DNA from: Bradyrhizobium cajani
GTDB lineage: Bacteria; Pseudomonadota; Alphaproteobacteria; Rhizobiales; Xanthobacteraceae
DNA length: 64,000 nucleotides
Assembly (NCBI RefSeq): GCF_009759665.1
Contig: NZ_WQNE01000009.1
Span: 1 to 64,000, forward strand
Direction of reading: 5' to 3'
Positions within the stretch are counted from its first letter, which is position 1; each line of letters opens with the position of its first letter. The position numbers were made by a program, and so were the translations under genes. The notes below the pieces were generated by a model, which saw only the letters and a list, made by a program, of their open reading frames with translations, had not been told where the DNA came from and searched no databases. Shown one piece after another: positions 45,328 through 52,579 of this stretch.

Positions 45328-46452
45328 ATGAAGCTTCTCAAGTTGGCGTTCGGCCTGATCTGTCTGCTGATCCTCGCCAGCAACGTTCGTGTGACGTCGC
45401 ATTGGACTGAAGCCCGCGGCGTATGGGACGACATATGCTATTTGCGGCAGGCGCACCTGTTTCAGCTGTATGGGATCGGCGGGCTCGACACGGATGTCTC
45501 CCGGGATGAAGATCACTTTCTGAAAGGCAAGCTGAAGGAGATAGGCTTCCCCGAGGAAAGCCCCGCACCGTGCCATCCCCCGAATGCCAGCGGAAAATAC
45601 GTGATGCAATATCCGCCAGGCACCGGGCTCGTGCTCGCGCTGTTTCCACAAGGCCATCAGGTGGTGCCGCTCTACGTCAGCGTCAATCTGATCGTCTGCG
45701 GCTTCGCGTTGCTCGCCATCTTTTACGCGCGGTCGATTTGGTCGGCCTTGGGAGCAGGCGTGTTTGGCGCGCTTGCCGTGTACATGATGATCAACCCGGC
45801 AAAGGCCAGCTATTCGATTGCGCCCACGATGGCGCTCTGCGCCGTCGTGGGCTATCTAACTGCTCTATGGCTCATCAGGGCGAAGCACAATGTTTGGCTC
45901 CTCCTGCTGATCGGTCTCTTGCTCGGATTGTCGGTCAATCTCAGGCTGCCGAACCTGTTCCTGGTCGCTGGCTATGTCCTGTTTTTGGGTGTGGCTTTCC
46001 TCAGGTCGCGTACGGTCACGACGTTCGTGCAGGGTTTGGTCTTCGGTCTCGCCTTCATCGTCGGCATGATTCCGACGTTGGTCGCGAACGCAATCAACGC
46101 CGGCAGTCCGTTCGTGACGACCTACAGTTCCGACGACGCCAAGGCCCTCGACATCGATCTCGCTGTCCTGACGCAGTATCTGCACGATATGCAGTTTGCA
46201 CTGATCCTGCTCGCGGTCGGCTCGACCGTCTGGCTGTTGCGGACCGGCCAGGGCGGAGCACGACAGGTCGCCTTTGTCGTCGGTGGCAATCTTCTCGTCA
46301 ATCTCATCTTCTTCGTCGGCCATCCGACGTTCACCCCCTATTATGTCGTTCCCATCACGATGCTCTCGGCCTGGAGCGTGTGTTTCGCCCTCGTGATGCA
46401 ACCAGCCGAACCTGCGACGCAGGCGCGGCTCGGGCAGAAGCTACATGTGTGA
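45328..46452 (+). CDS. Polytopic membrane protein, candidate GT-C/PMT-like glycosyltransferase
   Basis: The 374-aa protein has about 9-10 TM segments. The first periplasmic loop contains Asp/Glu residues ('TEARGVWDDICYLRQAHLFQLYGIGGLDTDVSRDEDHFL'), a position where GT-C transferases place their acidic catalytic residue. This makes a lipid-linked sugar transferase plausible, but no family motif is decisive. It follows the GtrB-like GT2 by 33 nt. A flippase gene (GtrA) is not seen next to them. Confidence 0.7.
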   Translation: MKLLKLAFGLICLLILASNVRVTSHWTEARGVWDDICYLRQAHLFQLYGIGGLDTDVSRDEDHFLKGKLKEIGFPEESPAPCHPPNASGKYVMQYPPGTGLVLALFPQGHQVVPLYVSVNLIVCGFALLAIFYARSIWSALGAGVFGALAVYMMINPAKASYSIAPTMALCAVVGYLTALWLIRAKHNVWLLLLIGLLLGLSVNLRLPNLFLVAGYVLFLGVAFLRSRTVTTFVQGLVFGLAFIVGMIPTLVANAINAGSPFVTTYSSDDAKALDIDLAVLTQYLHDMQFALILLAVGSTVWLLRTGQGGARQVAFVVGGNLLVNLIFFVGHPTFTPYYVVPITMLSAWSVCFALVMQPAEPATQARLGQKLHV

Positions 46453-46509
46453 GCCGGCAGCATTGCCCGATGGACCCCGGTGCATTCAGGTGCTATCCCG
46501 CGCATTGAC

Positions 46510-47028
46510 ATGACCGATCTCTCACTCACCATCCTTCCCGAGACTGCCGGCGACGCTCTGGCGATCGAGCGGCTGCACGAGCGCACCTTCGGGCCCGGCC
46601 GCTTCGTGCTCAGCGCCTATCGCATCCGCGAGCACGTCGACCATCTGCTCGAATTGTCCTTCACCGCCCGCATCGGCACGCTGCTGGTCGGCTCCGTCCG
46701 GCAATTGCCGATCCTGGTCGGCGACACACCGGCGCTGCTGCTCGGACCGCTCACCGTCGAGCCGCCGTTCCGCGGCCGCGGCGTCGGCCGTCTCCTGATG
46801 GAGCGCGCGCTGAAGGACGCGAAGGAAAAAGGCCACGCCATCGTGCTCCTGGTCGGCGACGAGCCCTATTACAGCCGCGTCGGCTTCAAGCAGGTCCCCA
46901 AGGGCCGCGTGACCATGCCGGGCCCGGTCGACGCCGCGCGCATCCTCGTGTTCGAGCTCGTCGACGGCGCATTCGAGGGCGTGTCGGGAGCGGTGGTGCC
47001 GGACTGGAGCAAGGCGCGGGCAGGGTAG
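46510..47028 (+). CDS. GNAT-family N-acetyltransferase
   Basis: The 172-aa GNAT enzyme has the acetyl-CoA-binding motif A 'PPFRGRGVGRLLMERALKDAKEKGH' (residues ~87-111), with the R/Q-x-x-G-x-G/A core. 'ILVGDTPALLLGPLTVEP' precedes it, and 'VLLVGDEPYYSRVGFKQVPKG' follows. It resembles the YhbS subgroup. The substrate is unknown. ATG 46510 opens the conserved part; the upstream in-frame ATG at 46480 is less likely. Confidence 0.87.
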   Translation: MTDLSLTILPETAGDALAIERLHERTFGPGRFVLSAYRIREHVDHLLELSFTARIGTLLVGSVRQLPILVGDTPALLLGPLTVEPPFRGRGVGRLLMERALKDAKEKGHAIVLLVGDEPYYSRVGFKQVPKGRVTMPGPVDAARILVFELVDGAFEGVSGAVVPDWSKARAG

Positions 47029-47046
47029 GCTACGACGCCGAGAGTT

Positions 47047-47151
47047 AAAGCATGATCCGGAAAAGTGCGCAGCGGTTTTCCGAAAAGATCATGCTCAAAC
47101 AACAACTTAAAGCGCGATGACGATTCATCCCAATCTCATCGCGCTTTAGAA
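47047..47151. repeat. RPE-type repeat pair ('aaagcatgatccggaaaagtg')
   Basis: AAGCATGATC ... GATCATGCT and GCGCGATGA ... TCATCGCGC form two adjacent inverted repeats. I recognise 'aaagcatgatccggaaaagtg' as a repeat common in rhizobial and Bradyrhizobium chromosomes. A shorter relic 'ttaaagcgcgatgagatg' lies near 35000. It sits after the GNAT gene. Confidence 0.75.
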
Positions 47152-47175
47152 ACGTGCCGGCGTCACCTCATACTC

Positions 47176-47255
47176 CGTCATTGCGAGCGCAGCGAAGCAA
47201 TCCAGAATCGTCCCGCGGAGGCGGTCTGGATTGCTTCGCTACGCTCGCAATGACG
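47176..47255. repeat. Palindromic repeat, 'cgtcattgcgag' family
   Basis: Outer arms 'cgtcattgcgagcg' / 'cgctcgcaatgacg' and inner arms 'gaagcaatccag' / 'ctggattgcttcg' are present. It lies between the GNAT gene and the convergent TonB receptor gene. Confidence 0.88.
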
Positions 47256-47293
47256 GTGTTTGCCGGGGCCCATGAGGCCCCGGCCTTGGCCGA

Positions 47294-49672
47294 TCAGAAC
47301 TTGAAGTTCGCGAACGCCCTGACGCCGATGCCGGGCATCAACACCTCGTCCTTGTTGTAGGACACCGAGTTGCGGATCTTCTCGTTGAGCAGATTGTTGC
47401 CGACGAGGCCCGCATACATTTCCCGCGCGCCGAACACGTTCGGGTCGAGCTTGGTCTTGTAGCTGACTTCCGCCTTCAAGAGGTTGTAGCCGGGCGTGGG
47501 CGTCTCGGCGATCTCGGCGACGTTGCTCTGCGGGAACGCGTGCAGCAGGTTGATGCGGGTCAGCCAGTTGCTGTCCCGCCAGAACAGTCCGCCGCCGATG
47601 CGCGCCGGTGGAATCCGGGGTACGTTCGTTCCGTCGGTGAAGGTAGCGCGAACGATGTCGAACTGATTTTCAAATCCCCAGATGCCGCCGTAGAGCGGGC
47701 CGACGTCGATCTGGCTCTGGAACTCGCCGCCGCGGAAGATCGCATTCCGCTGCGAGTAGACGGCTTGGTTGAGCTCGGCGTCGGGGGCTCCGCACGACGC
47801 GAAATCCTCGCCGCACATGACCCCGGTGAGCCGGCGAAAAATGAAATTGTCGAAGCGGGTGTAGTACGCAGTCGCCTCGAAGCGGAACGGTCCCGTCGCC
47901 TTGCGCAAGCCGACCTCGACTGTCTTGGCGGTCTCGATCGTCAGGTTGGGGTTACCGATGTCGAAGGTTGCGGTGGCGTCGTGCGCGCCGCGCGAGAACA
48001 GTTCGGCAGGCTTCGGCGCGCGCTCGACATATTGCGCGGTGAGGCTACCGACGAGGTCGTAAGGCAGTTGCTGGATGAGCCCGACGCTGCCGCTCTTTGG
48101 CGTGAAATGCAGGTTGCGCGCCATGCTGGCCAGAGGATCACCATTGGGCAGAAAATCAGCCGGGAAATTCGGCGTCGATCCGCTCAAGTCGACGTGCTCG
48201 ATACGGCCGGCGACCTGGGCCTTGGTCGTGTCGGTGAATTTGAGCTCGTTGAAGACATAGCCCGCCTCGCGCATGTTGTGGTTCGGGTTCCAGAGCCCGT
48301 TGAAGAGCGAACCGGGATCGTCCGGGCTTGGCGCGGTCAGCTCCTGATGTCCGGCCTGGAGACCGAAGGCGGTGGTCACCTCCGCAAAGCGCGCGTTGAA
48401 CGGCATGAGCTGCACTTCAACGCGAACTTCCTGCTCCTTGTTGGTGAAGGTCTGCCTGATGCCGTCGCTGTTGAGGTCGGCGGGGTCGGCAAGTCCGATC
48501 TCATTGTGCCGATAGTCGGTGGCACCGGCCCAGAAGCGAACGGCATCGATCGCCGCTGCATCCGGCCGGTACTCGCCCTTCATGGTGATCTTGGTCTGAT
48601 GGGCATCGATGCGGGTCTGATGGTCGGCACCGTCAATACCGGGGATGTGGTACAGCGCATCATTCTGCGTGATCGCAGCGCCAATGAAGCCGCCGTAGAA
48701 GAAGTACGAGCCGCCAATCGAAGCACCGTCCGCCTGGCTTGCCGAGTTCGGCTGGCGACTGCCGACCGGCCGGGTGTTGTCGAAGCGGTAGGGATAGCCG
48801 GGAATGTAATAGTCGGACGTATTGCGGCCGTACGCGTCGGCGTGGATGGCGAAATTATTGCCGCCGCCATCGAGCAGAATTCCCGTCTCCACGCCGCGAT
48901 TGACCGAATCGAACGACGTGCGCGTCTCAGCCGTCAAGCAGGGCGATGATGTGGCCGTTGCGAGCGGCGCCTTGGTCGGGAGGCCATAGGTTTGGAACGG
49001 CGCGGCGGCGCAAGATGGCAACGCATCCGGAATCCGGTTGTTGGTGGCGGCAACGACGCCGCCGATCGACATCGATCCGTAACGTAGTGCCGCGGGCCCT
49101 CGGATCACTTCGACCTGGTTGGTCGCAAGCGGATCAACGGGAACGAAATGGTCCTCACCGAGATCTGAGGCGCCGTTCGCATTGGTGCCGTTCTCGACGA
49201 TGCCGACGCGGTTGACGTCGAGGCCGCGGATGATCGGCCGGCTGGAGGCGCCGGGCGCAAAGCTGGAGCCGGTGATGCCGGGCTTGGAGAACAGGAGGTC
49301 GCCGAGCTGGCCGCCGCCCTCGCGGCGGATCTCCTCGTTCGGCACCACCGTGACGGTGGCGAACTGGTTGGTCACGATCGGCAGCACGCCCTGCTGGGGG
49401 GCGGCTGCGGGCGCCGAAGCTGCCGGCGCGGCTTCCGCCGTGCGTTCGCGGCTGCGCACCCGCGCGGTTCGCGTGCCGCGGCCTGCGGTGCGGGACGGCA
49501 CCACCGCTGCTCTGCGCACGATCGGGCTCGGGGCCGTCACGGTGACGGCGGGGAGCTCGGTCGACGATTTGTCTTGCGCAGACTCTTGGGCGGACGCCGA
49601 TGTAGCGGCGGCGCCGAGCAGGAGCAGGCTTGCTCCGCCAAGACGCTGCACGCGTCGCAATTCAAATGACAT
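47294..49672 (-). CDS. TonB-dependent outer-membrane receptor, ZnuD-like
   Basis: The 792-aa receptor has a signal peptide ('MSFELRRVQRLGGASLLLLGAAATSASAQ'). A Pro/Ala/Arg-rich stretch containing the TonB-box region ('STELPAVTVTAPS') follows, then the plug domain (~110-260) and the 22-strand barrel, ending in the usual aromatic 'FANFKF'. The plug has 'GASDLGEDHFVPVDPLATNQVEVIRGPAALRYGSMSIGGVVAATNNRIP', which parallels the 'DH..AVDPL' block of neisserial ZnuD. It therefore probably imports zinc. A DUF2946 gene and a Zur-box-like palindrome lie just upstream. Heme, copper or siderophore import are alternatives. Confidence 0.88.
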   Translation of the reverse strand: MSFELRRVQRLGGASLLLLGAAATSASAQESAQDKSSTELPAVTVTAPSPIVRRAAVVPSRTAGRGTRTARVRSRERTAEAAPAASAPAAAPQQGVLPIVTNQFATVTVVPNEEIRREGGGQLGDLLFSKPGITGSSFAPGASSRPIIRGLDVNRVGIVENGTNANGASDLGEDHFVPVDPLATNQVEVIRGPAALRYGSMSIGGVVAATNNRIPDALPSCAAAPFQTYGLPTKAPLATATSSPCLTAETRTSFDSVNRGVETGILLDGGGNNFAIHADAYGRNTSDYYIPGYPYRFDNTRPVGSRQPNSASQADGASIGGSYFFYGGFIGAAITQNDALYHIPGIDGADHQTRIDAHQTKITMKGEYRPDAAAIDAVRFWAGATDYRHNEIGLADPADLNSDGIRQTFTNKEQEVRVEVQLMPFNARFAEVTTAFGLQAGHQELTAPSPDDPGSLFNGLWNPNHNMREAGYVFNELKFTDTTKAQVAGRIEHVDLSGSTPNFPADFLPNGDPLASMARNLHFTPKSGSVGLIQQLPYDLVGSLTAQYVERAPKPAELFSRGAHDATATFDIGNPNLTIETAKTVEVGLRKATGPFRFEATAYYTRFDNFIFRRLTGVMCGEDFASCGAPDAELNQAVYSQRNAIFRGGEFQSQIDVGPLYGGIWGFENQFDIVRATFTDGTNVPRIPPARIGGGLFWRDSNWLTRINLLHAFPQSNVAEIAETPTPGYNLLKAEVSYKTKLDPNVFGAREMYAGLVGNNLLNEKIRNSVSYNKDEVLMPGIGVRAFANFKF

Positions 49673-49816
49673 GGTCCTGATTCCATCAGGCGCCGTCCGA
49701 AAGAATGTGTGTTGATCGGAGGCGGCCTGCCGTCGCGGTGCGACGGAATTCGACTTCAACTTCTCCCGGACATTCGCCGGCGTGTGGCGAGCCCGGGCGT
49801 GATCAAGCGTTGGAGA

Positions 49817-50221
49817 TCAGGAGGCCGGAGGGGCGCGCGGCTGGAACGCCGTGCCGGCCGATTTCAGGTGGCTGAATTCGGCATCCAGGGTGCGGTGGAG
49901 CAGCTCGACCGCCTGAGGCAGCAGCAGCAGGGGCGGCGTCGCGAACACGACTGTGTTCGCCATCGCGACCACGGCGCAGATCGCGCAATTGTCGTCGCCC
50001 GGCTGCTCGCGGTGGGGGCCGGAAGGCGATTGCTTCTGAACCGCGGCGCGATCGATCGCGGCAGCGCCCTTGGCGCCGTCGGCCTGCTGTAGCGAGGACT
50101 GGGCGAGGGGGGCGGCCTGAGCGAACCAATGGCTATGGCCGAACGTCAACGCGAGCTGCACCAGCATCGCGAAGAGCGCGAGCCGGGCGCCGTGCCTGAT
50201 ATTCGACCGGACCCACTTCAT
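49817..50221 (-). CDS. DUF2946 small exported protein, metal-linked
   Basis: The ~134-aa protein has a hydrophobic signal-like start ('ARLALFAMLVQLALTFGHSHW'). A Cys pair 'DNCAICAVVAMAN' (~residues 77-90), the DUF2946 hallmark, follows, then a hydrophobic segment 'VVFATPPLLLLP' and a hydrophilic tail. His residues 'GHSHW' and 'HREQ' could bind metal. DUF2946 genes often accompany TonB receptors for copper or zinc. It is the first gene of a two-gene unit with the receptor (145-nt gap). A start at 50254 is possible. Confidence 0.75.
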   Translation of the reverse strand: MKWVRSNIRHGARLALFAMLVQLALTFGHSHWFAQAAPLAQSSLQQADGAKGAAAIDRAAVQKQSPSGPHREQPGDDNCAICAVVAMANTVVFATPPLLLLPQAVELLHRTLDAEFSHLKSAGTAFQPRAPPAS

Positions 50222-50267
50222 CTGGAAACGCCACCCCACATCGCGAGGCGCCAATCCGCTGATGCCG

Positions 50268-50288
50268 CGATGTTATAATGTAACATCG
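50268..50288 (-). promoter_or_regulatory. Zur-box-like palindrome upstream of DUF2946/TonB receptor
   Basis: CGATGTTA (50268-50275) and TAACATCG (50281-50288) are perfect inverse complements separated by TAATG. The ATGTTAT...TAACAT core resembles alphaproteobacterial Zur operators (GNNATGTTATNNNATAACATNNC as I recall). It lies 47 nt upstream of the ATG at 50221. TTGACA at 50311-50306 (minus strand) could be a -35, but its spacing to a -10 is not ideal. Confidence 0.6.
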
Positions 50289-50364
50289 CAGGGTCGGTCA
50301 GCGGATGTCAACCGCTGTCAGCTTGGCACGCGTGGGCCAGCCACGCGATGTGGCGTTCCTGCAA

Positions 50365-52428
50365 CTAGCGCCCTTCGCGGACCCAGGTCGCGGCGAAGGC
50401 GCCGAGCAGCAGCAGGAGGCCGATCAGGCCGGCGAAGATCGGCAGCACGCCGACGCCCTTCACCACGCTGGCGTCGCGCATCCTGACCCCCATCCAGCCG
50501 TCGCCGGCGAAGACGCTCACTGATCGCACCGGCACGATGCGCGGCAGCTCGACGCTCGTGCCGTCGACCACGCGCACGGCATTGCCGCCGGTCGCCTGTG
50601 CCAGCGGCTTCAACGTCTCGGTGGTGGAGGTGACTTCCGAAAACTCCTTCGGATTGGTCGGGCCGACATTGATGAGCGCCTTCAGCGTGCCGTCGGTCGC
50701 CTGCCACAGGCCGAGCTCGCTGGCCGGCAGGCTGGCGCGCCACTCGCCGGGATCGCCGGGGCTCAGCGTCAGATCGCGCGAGGCGCCCGACGGCGAGGTC
50801 ACACTGACCGGCTGAACGCTGTCCGACATGGTCTGGCGCACCACCACCAGGTTCTTGCCCTGCACCTGGAGGCGCAGCGCCTCCTCGTCGAGATCCGGTT
50901 GCTTCATCAGCCAGTGCGACATCCGCCTGAGCAGGTCGAGATGCGGGCCGCCGCCCTCATAGCCGCGCGCCCACAGCCAGATGTGGTCGGAGAGCAGCAG
51001 CGCGACGCGGCCCTCGCCGAAGCGCGACAGGAACAACAGCGGCTTGCCGTCTGCGCCCGTCATCACCGGCGGGTTGACGGCATTACGGGTATCGACGGTG
51101 CGGAAGAAGCGGCTCCAGCGCGGCGGCTCGGATCCCGCGCCCTCCAGCCCGCGCGTCACCGGATGGCGTTTGCCGATGTCGGACAGGTGCGCATAGAACG
51201 GCTTCTCCGTCACGCCGACCGGCTCGGCCGGCAGCACCGAATCCAGCGGCGTGCGCCAGATGCTGGTGTTGGAGGCGTAGTCGGGGCCGGCCGAGACCAG
51301 CACCGCGCCGCCCGAGCGCACATAGCGCGCGATGTTGTCGAAATAGGCGATCGGCAGCACGCCCTGGCGGGCGTAGCGATCGAAGATGATCAGCTGGAAT
51401 TCGTTGATCTTCTGCTGGAACAGCTCGCGGGTCGGAAACGCGATCAGCGACAATTCGTTGATCGGCGTGCCGTCCTGCTTCTCCGGCGGACGCAGGATGG
51501 TGAAGTGTACGAGGTCGACGCTGGCGTCGGACTTGAGCAGATTGCGCCAAGTGCGCTCGCCGGAATGCGGCTCGCCCGAGACCAGCAGCACGCGCAGCTT
51601 GTCGCGCACGCCGTCGATGGCGACGACGGCGCGGTTGTTGACCGGCGTCAGCTCGCGCTCGAGCGGCGAGGCTTCGATCTCGACGATGTTCGGACCGGCA
51701 TGCTTGATGTCGACCTCGACGCTTGCGCTCTGGCCGCTTCCCAGCGTGCGCTCGTTGATGACCTCGCCGTCGCGGCGGATCGTGACCTTGGCCCGCTCGC
51801 CGGAGACGCCCTGGTCGTCGAGGCGGTAGGTGATGGTCTGGCTCTGGCCGACGATGCCGAAGCGCGGCGCTGCCGTGATCGCGATGCGGCGGTCGCGCTC
51901 GTCCTTCTGCCCGGTGATCAGCGCGTGCACCGGCGCCTGGAAGCCGAGCGCGGCGGCACTGGCCGGAATGTCGTGGACGCGGCCGTCGGTGATCAGGAAC
52001 GCGCCGGCGACGCGGTCGACCGGCACGTCGGACAAGGCGGACGCCAGCGCACCGAACAACCGGGTGCCGTCGGTCTCGCCGTCGGCCTGTCCGGCGTCGA
52101 CGACGCGGACGTCGAGGCCCTTGATCTTCTTCAGGCTGTCGACCAGCGCCTCCTGCGCCTGCGCTGCCTCGCGATTGCGGTTGCCGAAGTTCTGGCTCGG
52201 GCTCTTGTCGACGACGACCGCGGCGACCGAGGTGAGGGGATCGCGGTCCTCGCGGGTGAAGGAGGGGTTGGCGAGCGCCAGCAGGAACAGCAGCAGCGCG
52301 GCGACGCGCACGGCCGCACCGCGCGCACGTGCAAGCAGCAGCACGAGCGCGATGACGACGATGGCGGCGAGTGCGAGCCACAGAACGATCGCGGGAACAA
52401 GCGGCGTGAACGCGATGCCGTAATTCAT
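50365..52428 (-). CDS. Membrane protein with glutamine-amidotransferase-like fold, fourth gene of MoxR operon
   Basis: The 687-aa protein has two N-terminal TM segments (~9-30, ~35-50: 'AIVVIALVLLLARARGAAVRVAALLLFLLALANPSF'). A large periplasmic part follows, with a vWA-like/GATase-1-like section ('DPLTSVAAVVVDKSPSQNFGNRN', 'FDRYARQGVLPIAYFDNIARYVRSGGAVLVSAGPDY'). A C-terminal TM ('VLPIFAGLIGLLLLLGAFAATWV') ends it. It resembles the membrane protein that accompanies BatA/DUF58/MoxR genes in alphaproteobacteria. Catalytic residues for amidotransferase activity are not evident. The gap to the upstream gene holds a palindromic repeat. Confidence 0.78.
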   Translation of the reverse strand: MNYGIAFTPLVPAIVLWLALAAIVVIALVLLLARARGAAVRVAALLLFLLALANPSFTREDRDPLTSVAAVVVDKSPSQNFGNRNREAAQAQEALVDSLKKIKGLDVRVVDAGQADGETDGTRLFGALASALSDVPVDRVAGAFLITDGRVHDIPASAAALGFQAPVHALITGQKDERDRRIAITAAPRFGIVGQSQTITYRLDDQGVSGERAKVTIRRDGEVINERTLGSGQSASVEVDIKHAGPNIVEIEASPLERELTPVNNRAVVAIDGVRDKLRVLLVSGEPHSGERTWRNLLKSDASVDLVHFTILRPPEKQDGTPINELSLIAFPTRELFQQKINEFQLIIFDRYARQGVLPIAYFDNIARYVRSGGAVLVSAGPDYASNTSIWRTPLDSVLPAEPVGVTEKPFYAHLSDIGKRHPVTRGLEGAGSEPPRWSRFFRTVDTRNAVNPPVMTGADGKPLLFLSRFGEGRVALLLSDHIWLWARGYEGGGPHLDLLRRMSHWLMKQPDLDEEALRLQVQGKNLVVVRQTMSDSVQPVSVTSPSGASRDLTLSPGDPGEWRASLPASELGLWQATDGTLKALINVGPTNPKEFSEVTSTTETLKPLAQATGGNAVRVVDGTSVELPRIVPVRSVSVFAGDGWMGVRMRDASVVKGVGVLPIFAGLIGLLLLLGAFAATWVREGR

Positions 52429-52444
52429 CAGACAAACCTATCAA

Positions 52445-52546
52445 CGTCATTCCGGGGCGATGCGAAGCATCGAGCCCGGAATCTCGAGATTCCTCGAAGC
52501 GCAATTGCGCTCGGAGGTCTGGTCCTTCGGACCATCCCGGAATGAC
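52445..52546. repeat. Mosaic palindrome, 'gtcattccgggg' family
   Basis: Outer arms 'cgtcattccgggg' / 'tcccggaatgac' are present, and the left inner arm is 'gcccggaatctcgag'. It lies in the 151-nt gap between the third and fourth genes of the MoxR operon. Confidence 0.85.
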
Positions 52547-52579
52547 AGGGCGCGTGGCTCAAACTCGTCACGTGCATCT

